From: an uncultured Prevotellaceae bacterium
GTDB lineage: Bacteria > Bacteroidota > Bacteroidia > Bacteroidales > Bacteroidaceae
Direction: 5' to 3'
NCBI GenBank assembly: GCA_900316355.1
Contig: ONCQ01000016.1
Span: 1-59,374 of the forward strand
Length of the DNA stretch: 59,374 nucleotides
The translations under genes were made by a program, and so were the position numbers. Of the stretch, positions 57,886-59,374 are shown one piece after another. The first letter of the stretch is position 1, and every line of letters starts with the position of its first letter. The notes beneath the pieces are model-generated. The model was given only the letters and a program-made list of their open reading frames with translations, ran no database searches and was not told where the DNA came from.

Positions 57886-59262
57886 ATGTCTAATCCAATG
57901 AATGAGACTTCCATTTTAGGAGTCTTTAGGCGCAATGTCAGCGCTAGTGCCTTGCTGATTGGAGCCACCATTCTGGCTCTCGTGATGGCCAACCTTCCTG
58001 CTACTAAGGACCTGTATGCCTCGCTGTGGCAGCTTCCGGTGTCTTTGGGCATAGGCAGCTTCAATGTCTTCAGCCACGGCGGTCATGCCTTGACGCTGAT
58101 GGACTTCATCAACGATTTCCTGATGTTCTTCTTCTTCCTGAGCGTAGGTCTGGAAATCAAGCGTGAGATCCTTTGCGGCGAACTCAGCAGCCGCCAGAAA
58201 GCCATGCTGCCCATCATCGGCGCTTGCGGTGGTATGCTGATGCCTGTCATCGTCTTCTTCTGCGTCTGCCTCGGCCATCCCCTGATGGAGCGTGGCTGCG
58301 CCATCCCCATGGCCACGGATATCGCCTTCTCGCTCGGCGTGCTCTCGATGTTCGGCAAGCGCGTGCCGCTGGGCTTAAAAGTCTTCCTGGCCGCCCTCGC
58401 TGTGGCCGACGACCTCGGTGGTATCATTGTCATCGCGCTGTTCTACAGCGAAGGCCTCGCGTGGAAGTACCTCTTAGGTGCAGCCGTCGTCGTCTGCATC
58501 CTGCTGTGGGGCAACCGTCGCGACATGCGTCTGAAGCAGTTCTACATGTTCTTCGGCTTCATCCTGTGGTATATGGTGCTGAACTCAGGCATCCACGCCA
58601 CCATCGCCGGCGTGGTGCTGGCATTCTGTGTGCCTGCCAACCTGACGCGTGGCACACGCTACTACATGGAATACATCCGCGAGGAGCTGAAGCATTATCC
58701 TGACATTGAATTCAGCGAGGCTGACCGCACCAAGCCTATGGTTGTCGATAAGCAGGACATCCAGTTGCTGCGCCGCATTGAGAAAGCATCCGACTATCTC
58801 ATCTCGCCGCTGCAGGATATCGAGGACTATCTCACCCTGCCCATCAACCGCATGGTCATCCCCGTCTTTGCCTTTGCCAATGCTGGTGTCAACTTCGATG
58901 GCATGAGCTTCATGAGCCTTTTCCATGGCGTCGCCCTCGGCGTCTTCCTCGGCTTGCTGGTAGGTAAGTTTGCTGGCGTTCTCAGCTTCTCATGGCTCAG
59001 CATCAAGCTCGGCATCTGTCAGATGCCGGCAGGTGGCAACTGGAAGTCCTTTGCCAGCGTCTGCATGATTTGCGGCATCGGCTTCACCGTCTCCATGTTC
59101 ATCGCCGCCCTGAGCTATCCCGCCCACCTCGGCGCCGAGGCCGCTGAGATGCTCAACGAAGCCAAGCTCGGCATCCTCTGTGGCACCCTCGCCTCCGCCC
59201 TCGTCGGTTCCCTGATGCTGAGCCGCACCTTACCCAGTGGCGCGGAGCAAGGCAACGAATAA
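57886..59262 (+). CDS. nhaA: Na+/H+ antiporter NhaA (458 aa)
   Basis: About twelve hydrophobic spans carry the NhaA hallmarks: ATDIAFSLGVLSMFGKRVP and AVADDLGGIIVIALFY with the adjacent Asp pair that binds ions. The hydrophilic loop near residues 260-310 (DIEFSEADRTKPMVVDKQDI) is longer than in E. coli NhaA and is seen in Bacteroidetes forms. It exports sodium in exchange for protons. A strong terminator follows. Confidence 0.95.
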   Translation: MSNPMNETSILGVFRRNVSASALLIGATILALVMANLPATKDLYASLWQLPVSLGIGSFNVFSHGGHALTLMDFINDFLMFFFFLSVGLEIKREILCGELSSRQKAMLPIIGACGGMLMPVIVFFCVCLGHPLMERGCAIPMATDIAFSLGVLSMFGKRVPLGLKVFLAALAVADDLGGIIVIALFYSEGLAWKYLLGAAVVVCILLWGNRRDMRLKQFYMFFGFILWYMVLNSGIHATIAGVVLAFCVPANLTRGTRYYMEYIREELKHYPDIEFSEADRTKPMVVDKQDIQLLRRIEKASDYLISPLQDIEDYLTLPINRMVIPVFAFANAGVNFDGMSFMSLFHGVALGVFLGLLVGKFAGVLSFSWLSIKLGICQMPAGGNWKSFASVCMICGIGFTVSMFIAALSYPAHLGAEAAEMLNEAKLGILCGTLASALVGSLMLSRTLPSGAEQGNE

Positions 59263-59277
59263 GACTATAGATTATAA

Positions 59278-59314
59278 GAGGTCGTGTCAAAAGTACCAGA
59301 CACGGCCTCTTTTT
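59278..59314 (+). terminator. Terminator after nhaA
   Basis: GAGGTCGTGTC and GACACGGCCTC form an 11-bp stem with one G-T pair and a 10-base loop, followed by TTTTT. Confidence 0.9.
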
Positions 59315-59374
59315 GTCTTAATACATCCTCTTCCATAGTAATGGTACATTTTTAGGCTGCGGTTCTATAAATGC

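Overview
This window reads as a chromosomal segment of a gut-type Bacteroidales bacterium, most likely in or near Prevotellaceae. The evidence is the promoter form (TAnnTTTG -7 boxes about 20 bp after a TTG/TTTG), SusD-neighbour lipoproteins, a secreted carbohydrate-active repertoire (GH95, GH127, sulfatase), a type-B quinol:fumarate reductase, the rnpA-yidD-hemD-DUF4271 neighbourhood, and Prevotella-style C-terminal tails on secreted proteins. No ribosomal RNA is present, so species cannot be named.

Layout. Bases 1-6152 are a lower-GC accessory island of small, tightly packed genes: a divergent lipoprotein, several orphan small proteins, an ASCH-like protein, a DUF2693 protein, a NUMOD4/HNH endonuclease, a replication-type winged-helix protein, a DUF6266-like protein, a 36-residue smalltalk protein and an M15 peptidase. 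It ends in a terminator that abuts a 5'-truncated, frameshifted DUF4843 gene, so the island appears to have cut a SusC/SusD-type locus. The surviving part of that locus follows (PKD-like lipoprotein, thioredoxin-fold protein, and two secreted proteins, one a putative metalloprotease; 6.8-13.8 kb). On the other strand comes a CsgG/DUF4810/GNA1162 envelope operon (13.9-16.2 kb), then a 0.95-kb repeat-rich gap. From 17 to 34 kb lie a carboxyltransferase-like protein, two glycosyltransferases, tRNA-Leu/Leu/Val, GH95, an XRE-cupin regulator with an acyl-CoA ligase, CstA, a large secreted protein and GH127. From 34 to 43 kb is a long minus-strand housekeeping block (yidD, rnpA, hemD, DUF4271, LOG, metK with a SAM-II-like leader, PAP2, rpoN, porin, lgt, ychF). 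From 43 to 59 kb are lipoproteins, a YafQ-type toxin-antitoxin pair, the sdhC-sdhA-sdhB operon, a sulfatase, glmM, a very large secreted protein, a NahK-like kinase and nhaA.

The most striking feature is repeat biology rather than a single gene. Five elements, four of 151-154 bp and one of 197 bp, each built from two inverted G/C-rich REP hairpins with GACCC...GGGTC-type ends, sit exactly over translation starts: both spacers of the sdhCAB operon, inside the signal peptides of two exported proteins, and before the NahK-like kinase. Related REPs are read through as protein inside two secreted proteins. Separately, a 22-bp tandem palindrome array with a fixed downstream box occurs at two distant intergenic sites, a roughly 115-bp repeat occurs at the island edge and again near 16.9 kb, and an approximately 119-nt imperfect hairpin precedes a lipoprotein gene. 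All assignments come from reading sequence and remembered family motifs; no database search was run.
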